35,530 bases of DNA from the NCBI GenBank assembly GCA_945898205.1, contig CAMDHO010000022.1, forward strand, positions 1 to 35,530, read 5' to 3'. The position numbers were made by a program, and so were the translations under genes. The notes beneath the pieces are model-generated. The model did no database searches and was not told the origin of the DNA. It saw nothing but the letters and a program-made list of their open reading frames with translations. Positions within the stretch are counted from its first letter, which is position 1. Each line of letters starts with the position of its first letter. Shown here piece after piece: positions 25,245-34,107 of this stretch. Source of the DNA: Chlamydia trachomatis (lineage in GTDB: Bacteria; Chlamydiota; Chlamydiia; Chlamydiales; Rhabdochlamydiaceae).

Positions 25245-25328
25245 AGAATAATGCAAATAGTCTACAAAAACAGAGACTTTTAAAGCAATTACATTTTAAA
25301 TAGTAAGACACTATACAAGGAAAAAACA

Positions 25329-25994
25329 ATGCCAACTTACATCGGACTCATTGGGGCTAACGGGAAAATGGGACAAATAATCATATCCTGTATTTTAAAA
25401 GACCCCGAACTTTCCCTTCGATGGCAACTAAGCTCTCAAAGCCCTAGAAACTCTCTCTCCCCAGTAGATGTCATTATAGATTTCTCATCTCTTAGCTCAC
25501 TACAAAAGAACTTGCGTTTAGCAGAATCAACACAAACTCCCATCGTCATAGGCACCACAGGGCTTCAAAAAGAAGAAAAACAAGCCCTATTAAATTCTTC
25601 CTTAAAAATCCCTGTCTTTTGGGCTCCGAACTTCAGTTTAGGCATGGCTATTTTCATCCACGCTATAAAAAAGCTCTCCCCTCTACTTAAAAAAAAGTTT
25701 ACTCCTGAAATTTCTGAAACGCACCACGTTCACAAAAAAGACAGCCCTAGTGGATCCGCCTTAGCAATGGCTGAAGCTACCCAAACAGGATACTCCGCCT
25801 TACCTCCAATTCAAAGTTTTCGAATCGGAGAAGTAATCGGGGAGCATTCCATTTCTTTTTCAACTATTGATGAACGCTTTACGCTGCAGCATCAAAGCCT
25901 ATCTAGAGATGTCTTTGCACTAGGTGCCTTGGAAGCTGCTAAATTTTTAATTGGCACCCCCCCTAAGCTTTATCAAATGGAAGATCTTCTTTAA
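25329..25994 (+). CDS. dapB: 4-hydroxy-tetrahydrodipicolinate reductase
   Basis: DapB reduces the dihydrodipicolinate-type intermediate in the lysine/meso-diaminopimelate pathway, which supplies peptidoglycan. The N-terminus has the NAD(P)H-binding IGLIGANGKMGQ; VIGTTG follows; the catalytic region reads SETHHVHKKDSPSGSALAMAE, matching the E-x-HH-x3-K-x-D-x-PSGTA signature. At 221 residues it is shorter than the usual ~270, with a reduced N-terminal cofactor domain, as I recall for chlamydial DapB. It stands upstream of the kdsA operon, separated by a promoter-like region. Confidence 0.93.
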   Translation: MPTYIGLIGANGKMGQIIISCILKDPELSLRWQLSSQSPRNSLSPVDVIIDFSSLSSLQKNLRLAESTQTPIVIGTTGLQKEEKQALLNSSLKIPVFWAPNFSLGMAIFIHAIKKLSPLLKKKFTPEISETHHVHKKDSPSGSALAMAEATQTGYSALPPIQSFRIGEVIGEHSISFSTIDERFTLQHQSLSRDVFALGALEAAKFLIGTPPKLYQMEDLL

Positions 25995-26008
25995 AACGTT
26001 TTTAACAT

Positions 26009-26038
26009 TGACCTTCACTAAGACAATCTCGTATCCTC
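26009..26038 (+). promoter_or_regulatory. Possible promoter of the kdsA-lpt operon
   Basis: TTGACC (26009-26014) and TATCCT (26033-26038) are 18 bases apart, ending about 40 bases before the kdsA start. Confidence 0.4.
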
Positions 26039-26076
26039 TTAGGTCATACCATTATTGTATTTAGGAATATTCTTTT

Positions 26077-26925
26077 ATGATTGATCTAGATCTAACCCAG
26101 TTTAAAATAGGCAAAAAACACCCTTTTACTATTTTATCAGGACCCTGTGTCATTGAAAGTGAAGATCATGCGCTATTTACAGCCCAAACCCTAAAAGAAA
26201 TCTGCACAGCCTTAGACATCAATCTTGTTTACAAGTCTAGCTATGATAAAGCCAATCGATCCTCTTTTCACTCTTTTCGCGGCCCCGGACTAGATGAGGG
26301 CTTACGGATTTTAGAGAAAATAAAAAAAGAATTTAACATCCCTGTCCTAACAGATGTCCACTCTTGCGAAGAAGCTAAAGCTGCGGGATCTGTTTGTGAT
26401 ATCATTCAAATTCCCGCATTCCTCTCTAGACAAACAGACTTAATCATAGCAGCAGCAGAGACCGGCGCTATCATTAACGTGAAAAAAGGCCAGTTCATGG
26501 CTCCTTGGGATATGGGCAATGTCGTACAAAAAATCCTATCTACCGGCAACGAAAAAATCATGCTTACAGATCGGGGATCTAGCTTTGGATATAACAATCT
26601 TGTCAGTGACATGAGATCTATCCCTATCATGCAAAAATTTGGATTCCCCGTATGCTTTGACGCCACACATTCTGTACAATTGCCAGGTGGCAACGGAAGT
26701 TCTTCCGGCGGACAAAGAGAATTTATCCCAACTCTTGCTAAATCCGCTATCGCAGCCGGCTGCGACTGTCTTTTCTTAGAATCCCATCCGGACCCATCAA
26801 AAGCATTAAGCGATAAAGACTCTGTAGTTCCTTTTTCAGCTCTCCCCGATCTTTTAAGGGTATTAAAAAAACTCTATACCGTTGTGCAAGGAGAAGATGT
26901 ATGTTTCGCTTCCCTTCTTGGATAA
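26077..26925 (+). CDS. kdsA: 3-deoxy-8-phosphooctulonate synthase (KDO-8-P synthase)
   Basis: KdsA condenses phosphoenolpyruvate with arabinose-5-phosphate to make KDO-8-phosphate, the precursor of the lipopolysaccharide inner core. The 282-residue TIM-barrel protein has [75 protein letters not shown] and [16 protein letters not shown]. All positions expected for substrate binding appear present. Its end overlaps lptC by 25 bases, so lipopolysaccharide synthesis and export are coupled in one operon. Confidence 0.97.
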   Translation: MIDLDLTQFKIGKKHPFTILSGPCVIESEDHALFTAQTLKEICTALDINLVYKSSYDKANRSSFHSFRGPGLDEGLRILEKIKKEFNIPVLTDVHSCEEAKAAGSVCDIIQIPAFLSRQTDLIIAAAETGAIINVKKGQFMAPWDMGNVVQKILSTGNEKIMLTDRGSSFGYNNLVSDMRSIPIMQKFGFPVCFDATHSVQLPGGNGSSSGGQREFIPTLAKSAIAAGCDCLFLESHPDPSKALSDKDSVVPFSALPDLLRVLKKLYTVVQGEDVCFASLLG

Positions 26926-27500
26926 GCGCTTTAGGAGTTTTCTCTATAGCAACTCTATGGATGACCTATCTTTGCCACTTTAAAGAAGGCTCTCTTTCAG
27001 AGTCTCAAAGATCTATTTTAAAACAATCTCTAGAAGAATCATCTATTGCTACTGCACAACAAACTAGAAAAAGGATCCGTAAAGATATTTGGATCTCCCA
27101 GCCAAACCACCAAAGACTTCAAAATAGACTAGATAGCGAAAAATCCTATCTCACCTTAAGTCCTAAAAAAAATTCTATAGAGATTGTAGAACAACTCTAT
27201 AACGTAGAATGTTGGAGCCAAGAAAAAATTTACACTGTAAATAAAGCCCCTCTTTATCAAATGCGCGTTTTAAAAGCCAAAGAAGGCACTTATAAATATC
27301 AAACACAAACATTTGAAGCCTCAACAGCCGCCTTAGCTTTATATAAGATACCAGGAATTTCGCTTATTACTAATCTTCAAAATCATCAAGCTTTTCTAGA
27401 AGGCACAGCCGAAGAAATTTCTTTTGTAGTTGAAAGCGGAGTTCCTTGCTTTCAAGCCCATCAGTTTAAAGCATCTTTAAGCCCTGGAGGCCGATCATGA
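26901..27500 (+). CDS. lptC: LptC-like lipopolysaccharide transport protein
   Basis: LptC is a bitopic inner-membrane protein that passes lipopolysaccharide from the LptB2FG transporter to LptA. The 199-residue product has an N-terminal membrane anchor (about residues 7-27, [19 protein letters not shown]) and a beta-rich remainder compatible with the LptC/OstA fold. Sequence similarity alone is weak; the assignment rests on topology and its place between kdsA and lptA/lptB. aaggagaag precedes the ATG. Its stop overlaps the next start (ATGA). Confidence 0.75.
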   Translation: MFRFPSWISALGVFSIATLWMTYLCHFKEGSLSESQRSILKQSLEESSIATAQQTRKRIRKDIWISQPNHQRLQNRLDSEKSYLTLSPKKNSIEIVEQLYNVECWSQEKIYTVNKAPLYQMRVLKAKEGTYKYQTQTFEASTAALALYKIPGISLITNLQNHQAFLEGTAEEISFVVESGVPCFQAHQFKASLSPGGRS

Positions 27501-28936
27501 TCAAAAAAATTACACTACTCTTTTTATCTACATCCTTCCTCCTGGGAGACACTCTTCCTTTAGAGAAAAATCAACTCTCATCCACTAAGGCTTCTTACGA
27601 TGGAAATGCCCTTATTTTACAGGGGAGGGTCCAACTTGACCACGGGCTCGGAAATATGTGCGCAGATCAAGCTTTCTTGCAAAAGCAAGAAACCGGTAAA
27701 GATTTCCCTTTTTCCTTAATTCAACTAAAGAAAGAAGTTCTTCTTTCTTTAAAAAACAAAGCAGAATTACGCTGTAACTTAGCAGAACTTGACTTTAACG
27801 ACTTAAAAGGAACACTTTCTGCTGAAGAACAAGAAACAGTCTCTTACAAAGATTTTTTAAAAAAAGAAGGGGACCTTCTTATCCCTTTCTATCTAGTCAG
27901 TCAATTGATTGACTTGCAATTTTCTAAAAAGGAAATTCCTTCTGAAGCTTCTCAATATGAGATTCAATCCTTAGTTGCTAGAAAAAAAGTTCAAATTGAT
28001 TATGCCAAAGAGTTCATATTACACGCTGACGAAGCCTCTTATCATAATAGCGGAATCGTTCAAGCCTACCCGACTTCGGAAAAATCTCGATGTAAATTAT
28101 CTTATCAAGGTGAAAACATTGAATCTGAGCTAATTCAGATCAACACAAAAACCAGTCAACTTCAGATTCAAAACCCTATTGGCGCTATCCCCTCTCAATT
28201 ATTTACTCAAAGCCAAATAAGTCCACTTTCTTTTCGCTGTGGAAATTTATTTTGGGATCATGAAAAAGAAATTCTTATTTTAAAAGATCACGTGTCCATT
28301 CAAGAAAAGGTTCTAGGAACCTTATTTGCAGAAAAAGAAATCCGCATAGAACAAGGCTCTCGTAAAGAAAAAAAATTCGTAAAAACCGTGCATATTGATG
28401 GAGTGAGCCGCTTGGAACATGAAGACCCCTCTTCTGGATGGATGCATAAAATCTCTTGCTTCGGATCTTTACATATAGCTGGTGATAAAGGGTTAATCAC
28501 ACTTACAAGTCCACCTCAGATAGAAAAACAACTTTGCTATCAAGATCTAGATGTTATCCTTCACGCAGATAAAGCCTCGATTGAATATGAAGACTCTTCA
28601 GACTACAAACCCTTATCCCTTACATTACAAGGTAACGTAACTATTAAATCTACGAACGGACCTTTTCGCCAAGGGTTAGCTGACAGACTTACCTATAGCC
28701 CAGACACTCAAACTGTTATTCTTTCAGCCTTACCGAAAAAAAGGGTTCTTTTTCGAGATGAAGAACAAAACCTCAACATGAGCGCACAAGAAATTCACCT
28801 AACAAAAGATCCTTCCACGCAAAAAATGCAGGCCAAAGGGATTGGCAATGTTAAATTTTTACTTTCTATAGAAGAAAGCGATCTATTAAAAAACCGTTTT
28901 TTCCCAGCCTCTGAGGAGCCTAAAAATGCCAGTTAA
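27497..28936 (+). CDS. LptA/OstA-like periplasmic protein, enlarged
   Basis: A 479-residue exported protein with an N-terminal signal peptide ([20 protein letters not shown]). The OstA-like beta-jellyroll pattern recurs: LILQGRVQLDHGLGNMCADQAFLQKQ near the start, ILKDHVSIQEKVLGTLFAEKEIRI in the middle, and LTLQGNVTIKS with GLADRLTYSPDTQTVILSA near the end. That is consistent with a periplasmic lipopolysaccharide bridge component. At 479 residues it is more than twice a normal LptA (~180), which suggests tandem jellyroll modules or fusion with an LptD-like N-terminal domain. The start overlaps lptC and the end overlaps lptB by 11 bases. Confidence 0.75.
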   Translation: MIKKITLLFLSTSFLLGDTLPLEKNQLSSTKASYDGNALILQGRVQLDHGLGNMCADQAFLQKQETGKDFPFSLIQLKKEVLLSLKNKAELRCNLAELDFNDLKGTLSAEEQETVSYKDFLKKEGDLLIPFYLVSQLIDLQFSKKEIPSEASQYEIQSLVARKKVQIDYAKEFILHADEASYHNSGIVQAYPTSEKSRCKLSYQGENIESELIQINTKTSQLQIQNPIGAIPSQLFTQSQISPLSFRCGNLFWDHEKEILILKDHVSIQEKVLGTLFAEKEIRIEQGSRKEKKFVKTVHIDGVSRLEHEDPSSGWMHKISCFGSLHIAGDKGLITLTSPPQIEKQLCYQDLDVILHADKASIEYEDSSDYKPLSLTLQGNVTIKSTNGPFRQGLADRLTYSPDTQTVILSALPKKRVLFRDEEQNLNMSAQEIHLTKDPSTQKMQAKGIGNVKFLLSIEESDLLKNRFFPASEEPKNAS

Positions 28937-29669
28937 CCAAGAACTCCCTCCGCTCCTAAGCATTGAACACTTGCACAAATCATACGCTGGCAAACCGGTT
29001 GTTAACAATCTCAGCTTTCATGTTAACTCTGGAGAAGTAGTCGGGTTACTCGGTCCAAATGGCGCAGGAAAAACAACCGCCTTTTACATGACAATGGGGC
29101 TCATTCGACCTGATGCTGGAAAAGTTTTTTTTTCAGGAATAGATATCACCCAAATACCGATCCATGAACGTTCGAAAATGGGAATGGGATATTTAGCTCA
29201 AGAACCCTCTGTTTTTAGGCAACTTTCCGTGGAAGACAATATTCTCTGCATCCTGGAAACCCTTTCCATCTCCAAAGAAGAGCAAAAAAGCCGATTGAAT
29301 GACCTTCTTCACGAACTAGGACTTACCCCTCTTGCTAAGAAAAAAGCATGTACCCTTTCAGGGGGAGAAAGAAGAAGGCTAGAAATTACAAGAGCTTTAG
29401 TTACCTGTCCTTCTCTCCTCCTCCTTGACGAACCTTTTGCCAACATTGACCCCATAGCGGTTCAAGATGTAAAAAAAATGATTCTTCTTCTTAAAGGCAA
29501 GGGAATTAGTGTTCTAATCACAGATCACAATGCACGAGAAATTTTCTCCATTGTAGACCGCAGCTATCTAATGGGCGACGGTACTGTTATGATTTCCGGA
29601 ACTGTAGAAGAATTACTACAAAACCAAAGAGCCAGACAGGCTTATTTTGGAGAAGATTTTCACATTTAA
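28926..29669 (+). CDS. lptB: Lipopolysaccharide export ABC transporter ATPase LptB
   Basis: LptB hydrolyses ATP to extract lipopolysaccharide from the inner membrane with LptFG. The 247-residue ATPase has GLLGPNGAGKTTAFYM (Walker A), YLAQEPSVFRQLSVEDN (Q-loop, characteristic of LptB), LSGGERRRLEITRAL (signature), LLLDEPFANIDPIAV (Walker B and D-loop) and LITDHNAREIF (switch His). It overlaps the preceding gene and ends the kdsA-lpt operon. LptF and LptG are not in the window. Confidence 0.95.
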   Translation: MPVNQELPPLLSIEHLHKSYAGKPVVNNLSFHVNSGEVVGLLGPNGAGKTTAFYMTMGLIRPDAGKVFFSGIDITQIPIHERSKMGMGYLAQEPSVFRQLSVEDNILCILETLSISKEEQKSRLNDLLHELGLTPLAKKKACTLSGGERRRLEITRALVTCPSLLLLDEPFANIDPIAVQDVKKMILLLKGKGISVLITDHNAREIFSIVDRSYLMGDGTVMISGTVEELLQNQRARQAYFGEDFHI

Positions 29670-29737
29670 GAAAAAGCAGTGAGAATAATCTCGAATCAGA
29701 CTAGAATCTTTGTAACACCCATTTAAGGAGAATTACT

Positions 29738-30157
29738 ATGGAACAAACCCTATCTATTTTAAAACCAGACGCAGTAGCAGCTAATAACATCGGAAAGATC
29801 ATTGCTCTTTTTGAAGCAGCGGATCTCAAAATCATTGCAGCTAAAATGAAACATTTGACAAAAGAAGAAGCTCAAGCATTTTATGCTATCCACTCTCATC
29901 GTCCATTCTTCCAAGACCTCGTTTCTTTCATGATTTCAGGACCTGTTTTAATCCTTGTCTTAGAAGGAAATAATGCCATTATGAAGAATAGAGATCTAAT
30001 GGGAGCAACAAACCCTAAAGAAGCAAAAGCAGGTACTATCCGTGCTGAATTTGCTGAAAGCATCGACAAAAATGCAGTTCATGGTTCTGACAGCGCAGAA
30101 ACGGCTCAAACAGAGATCCCTTTCTTCTTCAAGCCTCAAGAACTCTTTTCAAGATAA
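29738..30157 (+). CDS. ndk: Nucleoside diphosphate kinase
   Basis: Ndk equilibrates nucleoside di- and triphosphates through a phosphohistidine. The 139-residue length is standard. Signature segments are LSILKPDAV, the Kpn-loop region [19 protein letters not shown], and the active-site [11 protein letters not shown] strong ribosome-binding site (aaggag) precedes the ATG, and a clear terminator follows. Confidence 0.97.
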   Translation: MEQTLSILKPDAVAANNIGKIIALFEAADLKIIAAKMKHLTKEEAQAFYAIHSHRPFFQDLVSFMISGPVLILVLEGNNAIMKNRDLMGATNPKEAKAGTIRAEFAESIDKNAVHGSDSAETAQTEIPFFFKPQELFSR

Positions 30158-30167
30158 TCTTCCCAAA

Positions 30168-30197
30168 AAAAGGCGCTTTTATAGAAAAGCGCCTTTT
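30168..30197 (+). terminator. Rho-independent terminator after ndk
   Basis: aaaaggcgctttt (30168-30180) and aaaagcgcctttt (30185-30197) form a perfect 13-bp stem with a 4-base loop and a following T. The flanking A- and T-runs would allow it to work in both directions. Confidence 0.85.
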
Positions 30198-30213
30198 TAA
30201 AACCTTCTAAACA

Positions 30214-30324
30214 TCACGCTTCATCAGGTTTTTCTAATAAATCTCTTAAATCCACGACTCGATAAAGAAGTGAACTCTCTTCTACCTTTGAAGACACTCC
30301 ACCGACATGAAAAAGAGCGAGAGC
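30214..30324 (-). pseudogene. Possible C-terminal gene remnant
   Basis: A 36-codon minus-strand frame reads ALALFHVGGVSSKVEESS, then LLYRVVDLRDLLEKPDEA, and ends in TGA. An in-frame TAA stands directly upstream and there is no start codon. The composition (ordered hydrophobic and charged alternation) looks like true coding sequence rather than chance. I cannot name the protein. Confidence 0.35.
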
Positions 30325-30363
30325 TTAATTCATTTTTGCTAAATTTTAATTCACAAACCACCA

Positions 30364-31527
30364 TCAGCCTTCCATTGTAAAAAGCGGTTTATTCGGCCTC
30401 ACCTGCAATAAGAACTCTTCACAGGGAATACAAAGAACTCCGTTAATTACAACTCTCTTAGATCCTCGATATAAAAGAAGGGGTGTGCATTCCGGATAAT
30501 CCTTACAAAACTCCTTAAGTCCCTGTACATCTCCTCTAAATGCCTGCGTATTATTTTTTACTTCAATAGCAAAAAAGCCGGTTTCTCCATAGACAACGAA
30601 ATCTACTTCAACCCCTGAGCGCGTTCTCCAAAAAGAAAGACTCCATAAGCCCTTTTGCACCTCAACCCAATAGCGCAGATGATGAGCTACAAGACCTTCC
30701 AAGGCAGCCCCCTCACTTTCTTCTACAGAGTCCAGTGGTCCTAAAGGTCTTAAAGAACGAAAAACGCCTGCATCAAAAAAATAAAACTTATGATGAGCGG
30801 AAAGAGCTCTTTGAGCTCTTTTTGTAAAGACCTGCAAAGAAAAAGAAAGAAGTAGGTCCTCTAGAATCTGTAAGTAGCTTTCTACAGTTTTACGACTTAC
30901 AGAACATTCTCTTGCAATATTTGTTGTATTCAAAAGAGATGCATGAGAAAGACTTGCAACCTCCATAAATCTAGCAAAATTCCCTACCTGACGAACTAGG
31001 CCTTCATTTTGAATTTCTTCAACAAGATACATGGCCGCATAAGTTTTTAAGGTGCTTTCTGGAGATTTAGCTTTTAGCACAAGAGGTAGAAGTCCTACTT
31101 GAAGAGTCTGCTTCAAGGAAAATTGATCTTGCAATTCTGCTGCTATAAAAGGATACATCTTACACAGTAAAGCCCTTCCTGCCAGCAAGTCGGCTCCTAA
31201 ACGTTTTAATTTACGAGCACTTGAGCCTGTTAAAATAAATTGAATGCCAAGCTTTTGTTCAATAAGCAAATGAATAATAGAAAGCATCTCGGGGATTTTT
31301 TGAATTTCATCAATGATAACGACCTCTACTTTGCCTTTTCCTTTTATGGTTTCTATTAGTCTTTCCGGAAAAGGACTATAAAAACGAAATTCTTCCAGAT
31401 CTAATAAATTGATCCATAGAGCGTCCGGATATCTCTGCCTTAGCCAGGTCGACTTACCAGTGCCTCTTGGACCAAATAAAAAATAACTATCCTCTGGGGG
31501 AGAAAAAAAACGGGAAATAAGATCCAT
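30364..31527 (-). CDS. AAA_14/DUF4143 ATPase with nuclease-like C-terminus
   Basis: An intact 387-residue member of the ATPase group seen twice elsewhere in this window. The N-terminal domain has YFLFGPRGTGKSTWLRQ (Walker A, residues 16-26), VVIIDEIQKIPEM (Walker B) and QFILTGSSARKLKR (sensor). A central region includes a helix-turn-helix-like stretch (NIARECSVSRKTVESYLQIL). The C-terminal domain has FWRTRSGVEVDFVVYGETGFFAIEVKN, a PD-(D/E)xK-type pattern. The biological role of this family is unknown. It is flanked upstream by short repeated motifs that could be operators and sits in a gene-poor accessory segment. Confidence 0.88.
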   Translation of the reverse strand: MDLISRFFSPPEDSYFLFGPRGTGKSTWLRQRYPDALWINLLDLEEFRFYSPFPERLIETIKGKGKVEVVIIDEIQKIPEMLSIIHLLIEQKLGIQFILTGSSARKLKRLGADLLAGRALLCKMYPFIAAELQDQFSLKQTLQVGLLPLVLKAKSPESTLKTYAAMYLVEEIQNEGLVRQVGNFARFMEVASLSHASLLNTTNIARECSVSRKTVESYLQILEDLLLSFSLQVFTKRAQRALSAHHKFYFFDAGVFRSLRPLGPLDSVEESEGAALEGLVAHHLRYWVEVQKGLWSLSFWRTRSGVEVDFVVYGETGFFAIEVKNNTQAFRGDVQGLKEFCKDYPECTPLLLYRGSKRVVINGVLCIPCEEFLLQVRPNKPLFTMEG

Positions 31528-31535
31528 TTTACACC

Positions 31536-31646
31536 TTATAATGCCTAATAGAGGCTCAATATGGCATAATAAGGCACGTTTTGTCTATAAAAATCTAACT
31601 TTATGCAACATACAACGCCTATTGTAGTCTAAATACGGCATAATGG
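31536..31646. repeat. Three GGCATAAT-type motifs upstream of the ATPase gene
   Basis: aatatggcataat (near 31558) and aatacggcataat (near 31632) are direct copies differing by one base. An inverted, diverged version (ttataatgccta, near 31536) touches the gene's start. Their position just upstream of the minus-strand ATPase start suggests operator sites, but this is inference. Confidence 0.4.
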
Positions 31647-31736
31647 ATTACATTTTCGCGTAAATTCCAAGCCTTTCCAAAAAACTCTAATGTTAGGTTT
31701 AAAAGAGAGTTGTGCTTGAAAAAATGTACAACCTGA

Positions 31737-32030
31737 CTAATAAAGTCTCAGCCGCAAAGGCCCTTTACATCTGAGGGACATTTTAATGACACAACCCCAT
31801 TATTAGGACGAAGGTGGAGTATCTCCCCACGTTATACTTGTAACATTGCCACTGCTATCTATGTCTTCGGTTATAGTATTGTTCAGCGACAATTAGGACT
31901 GCCGGTTCGTATTGCCTCAGATAAAAATGTTACTATTAAAGAAGTGTTGCCTCAATTAAAATCTTACTTGTTTGTTATCCAGAATAAGACTCCATATTGT
32001 ACATTTAAATGCAGTTTCGACCAAAGATGA
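31737..32030 (+). other. Unexplained 97-codon open frame without a start codon
   Basis: Between a TGA at 31734 and a TGA at 32028 the frame is open and reads, in part, GHFNDTTPLLGRRWSISPRY, then IATAIYVFGYSIVQRQLGLP and VRIASDKNVTIKEVLPQLKS. It contains no ATG, GTG or TTG early enough to start it, yet it looks compositionally like protein-coding DNA. It may be the end of a gene lost upstream. I do not recognise it. Confidence 0.3.
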
Positions 32031-32312
32031 ATAAAAAAACATTAGAGGAGAAAAACTCTTTCTGTTCATTTTTTTGGGGTGCGGGGGCTTCTGCCCCGAC
32101 TCCTCTTTTTTTATATTTATCTTGTTTCCAATTCCCAACCGAAGAGTTTGATGCTTGCATCATACTTGAAGGACGGGAGCAAATAAAACACTCTCTTCTA
32201 ATCATTTTTTTAAAAATACATCCATTATCAACTCAAGTTGAAGTAAATAGGTTTATCTATAAGAATAAGAGTTTTTCCTGGCAAGTTGTCATATTTGAAT
32301 TCTCCCTCGTTA
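32031..32312. other. Gene-free stretch left of the transposase
   Basis: Apart from the GC-rich hairpin, only short overlapping frames of low quality occur here. I see no recognisable protein. It probably includes the left flank of the insertion element. Confidence 0.35.
32084..32113 (+). terminator. GC-rich hairpin followed by a T-run
   Basis: ggggc (32084-32088) pairs with gcccc (32093-32097) around a ttct loop, with an outer C-G pair across a bulge. The T-run tttttttt follows after a few bases. It stands out in AT-rich DNA and could terminate transcription from the left. No intact gene is upstream. Confidence 0.4.
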
Positions 32313-33851
32313 CTACTCCAGTGTACCATCCTTTAAAGCTCCATTGCCAGCCGAGCTAGCAGCCGACAGAAAGTAACTTTGATCCTGAGGTTCCCTATGA
32401 CTTTCTCTCCACTTAGCTATCCGACGATGCAGAGTCCTTAAATTCTTTCTAGAATAAACCTTAGGATCTTGCTCTATAAGTTCTTTAAGGAGTTCTGCTG
32501 CTGTGCAATTGAGACCAATAGCTAACCTAAGTCTCAAACTATCCCATACCTTTTCAAATGGATCTTCACGAGTATGATAAGTTCGAGCCCCTAAAGGTTT
32601 TCTAGGTTTTGGTGTGCGTCGATATTGCCGAGGAGCTTTAACTCTTCCTGGTGTTGGTGGAGTTGTTTCATTTATGGGATTTGGTTCTAATTTTATTACT
32701 TCACCTTTCCAAGCATGTTGCCAGAATTTACCTTGAAGCTCTTCCATACGAAGCAATAAAGTTGCTGGATCAAGAGTTTCATATTGAGCTGTCAACTTAG
32801 CCTTAATCTCAAGACTTACATGCGCAGAAGCTTCTAGTCTTTGGTAAGGCGTTTGCGCTCGATCATAAGATTTATGTATTTTTGATCCTTGACGCTCTTT
32901 GGATATCAACTTCATTGATGGTTGAAAAAAATTAATATAAAGCCTCATAACTGCATACAGATTTGCTAGGGCTCTCCAAGCAGCAACTCCTTCATAACGA
33001 TCATACCCAATTAATTTCCTCACAATTGACCCATTTTTTTCCTCTACGTGAGCCTGGTCATTTTTGCGATAAGGACGCGAGCGCGTAAATGTAATGTGTT
33101 TTCTTTCACAAAAATTTAGCAGCTCATAATTGATAAATTCACTTCCATTATCTGTGTCTAATCCTAGTAAGGGAAAGGGGATAAGTATCTGCAAAGCTTC
33201 CAATCCTTCAATAACAGGAGCTTCACCTTTAGAAATAAGAGAAGCAAACTCCGTCCATTCCGACGAAATATCAGTCAAAACCAACCTATTTAAAAAGGGT
33301 CCATCTGCCCGGGGGCCACAGTGAGCCACAAGATCGGCCTCCATAAAGCCAGGAATGACATTGTTCCAATCCGCAAAAGTACGTACTTTAATTTGCTTTT
33401 TTAATAAACTTCCAGGTTTTGTTGTGCTGATAGCACGAGATTGCTCTTGTCTATTTGACAAGAGCAATCTGTCCATTGTCGACGCACTAATATGTAATAA
33501 TTTAAAGCGAACCTCTGGAGGTAAAGATAGATGCCCATAATCCTCTAATTTACGTAAGAGTTCTGGTAAAAAAGGGACTAATCTTTTAGAGCAGATATAA
33601 TTAGCAGCTTTCTAGACTGTTAGTAACCCTTGGCATACTTCTGGTCCATAGATAGGTTTTCTATGGACCTTTTGACTGATAGGTGTCTTTACTTTGCCAA
33701 GTAAGTTGATGGCATATTTTCGTTCATAGCCTGTGGTTGCAATGAATCCATCTAAAATCTTACTTTTCTCTTTCCAACACGATTCTCTATAACGTTTTCG
33801 AACTTGTTCTAATAATTCTTTGCGCAATTCTAAACTTATGCGATTTTCCAT
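32313..33851 (-). pseudogene. Integrase-core (DDE) transposase with one in-frame stop
   Basis: Starting at the ATG at 33851 (aaggagg upstream), the frame encodes a helical N-terminus (MENRISLELRKELLEQVRKR), then a TAG at 33612-33614, then continues in the same register to 32313. After the stop come KAANYICSKRLVPFLPELLRKL and the rve-type catalytic core: GFMEADLV, GLDTDNGSEF and DQAHVEEKNG, a DD35E arrangement (Asp48, Asp109 and Glu145 when counted from the in-frame ATG at 33476). The GYDRYEG segment and basic C-terminal tail are typical of transposases often annotated as integrase catalytic-domain proteins (IS481/ISNCY-like). The stop splits an otherwise intact 512-codon gene, so this copy is probably inactive. 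Confidence 0.85.
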
Positions 33852-33936
33852 AATAGCCTCCTTAAATCAACCTAAAAATGGTTTGATTTTATTTGAAGCA
33901 ACACTTAGTAAGAAGTAAGATTTCCAGTGAGTCAAT

Positions 33937-33983
33937 GCGACCGGCAAAGATAATTGTCGCCGACCGGTAAAGATAATTGACGC
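33937..33983. repeat. Two tandem 23-bp repeats at the right flank of the transposase
   Basis: cgaccggcaaagataattg (from 33938) and cgaccggtaaagataattg (from 33961) recur with one base difference and share tcgc/acgc endings. The copies abut. They lie about 90 bases upstream of the transposase start, where an IS terminal repeat would be expected. Confidence 0.7.
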
Positions 33984-34107
33984 AAAACAGTTAACATCAA
34001 ATATTAAACACGTGAAATTAAAGACTTAATTAAGAAAAGCTAAAATAACTACCTACGTTTCAGCAGATTAAGAAAGCAATACAACAGTAAATTAAAGCAT
34101 TTTAAGA
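33984..34107. other. Intergenic region between transposase and phosphatase-fold gene
   Basis: No gene or clear terminator is seen for the minus-strand gene that ends at 34108. Confidence 0.3.

Noticed and set aside
25103-25303. Open frame on the plus strand across the tRNA
   Set aside because: It overlaps the antisense of tRNA-Arg and has no family resemblance or ribosome-binding site; it exists only because the tRNA complement lacks stops.
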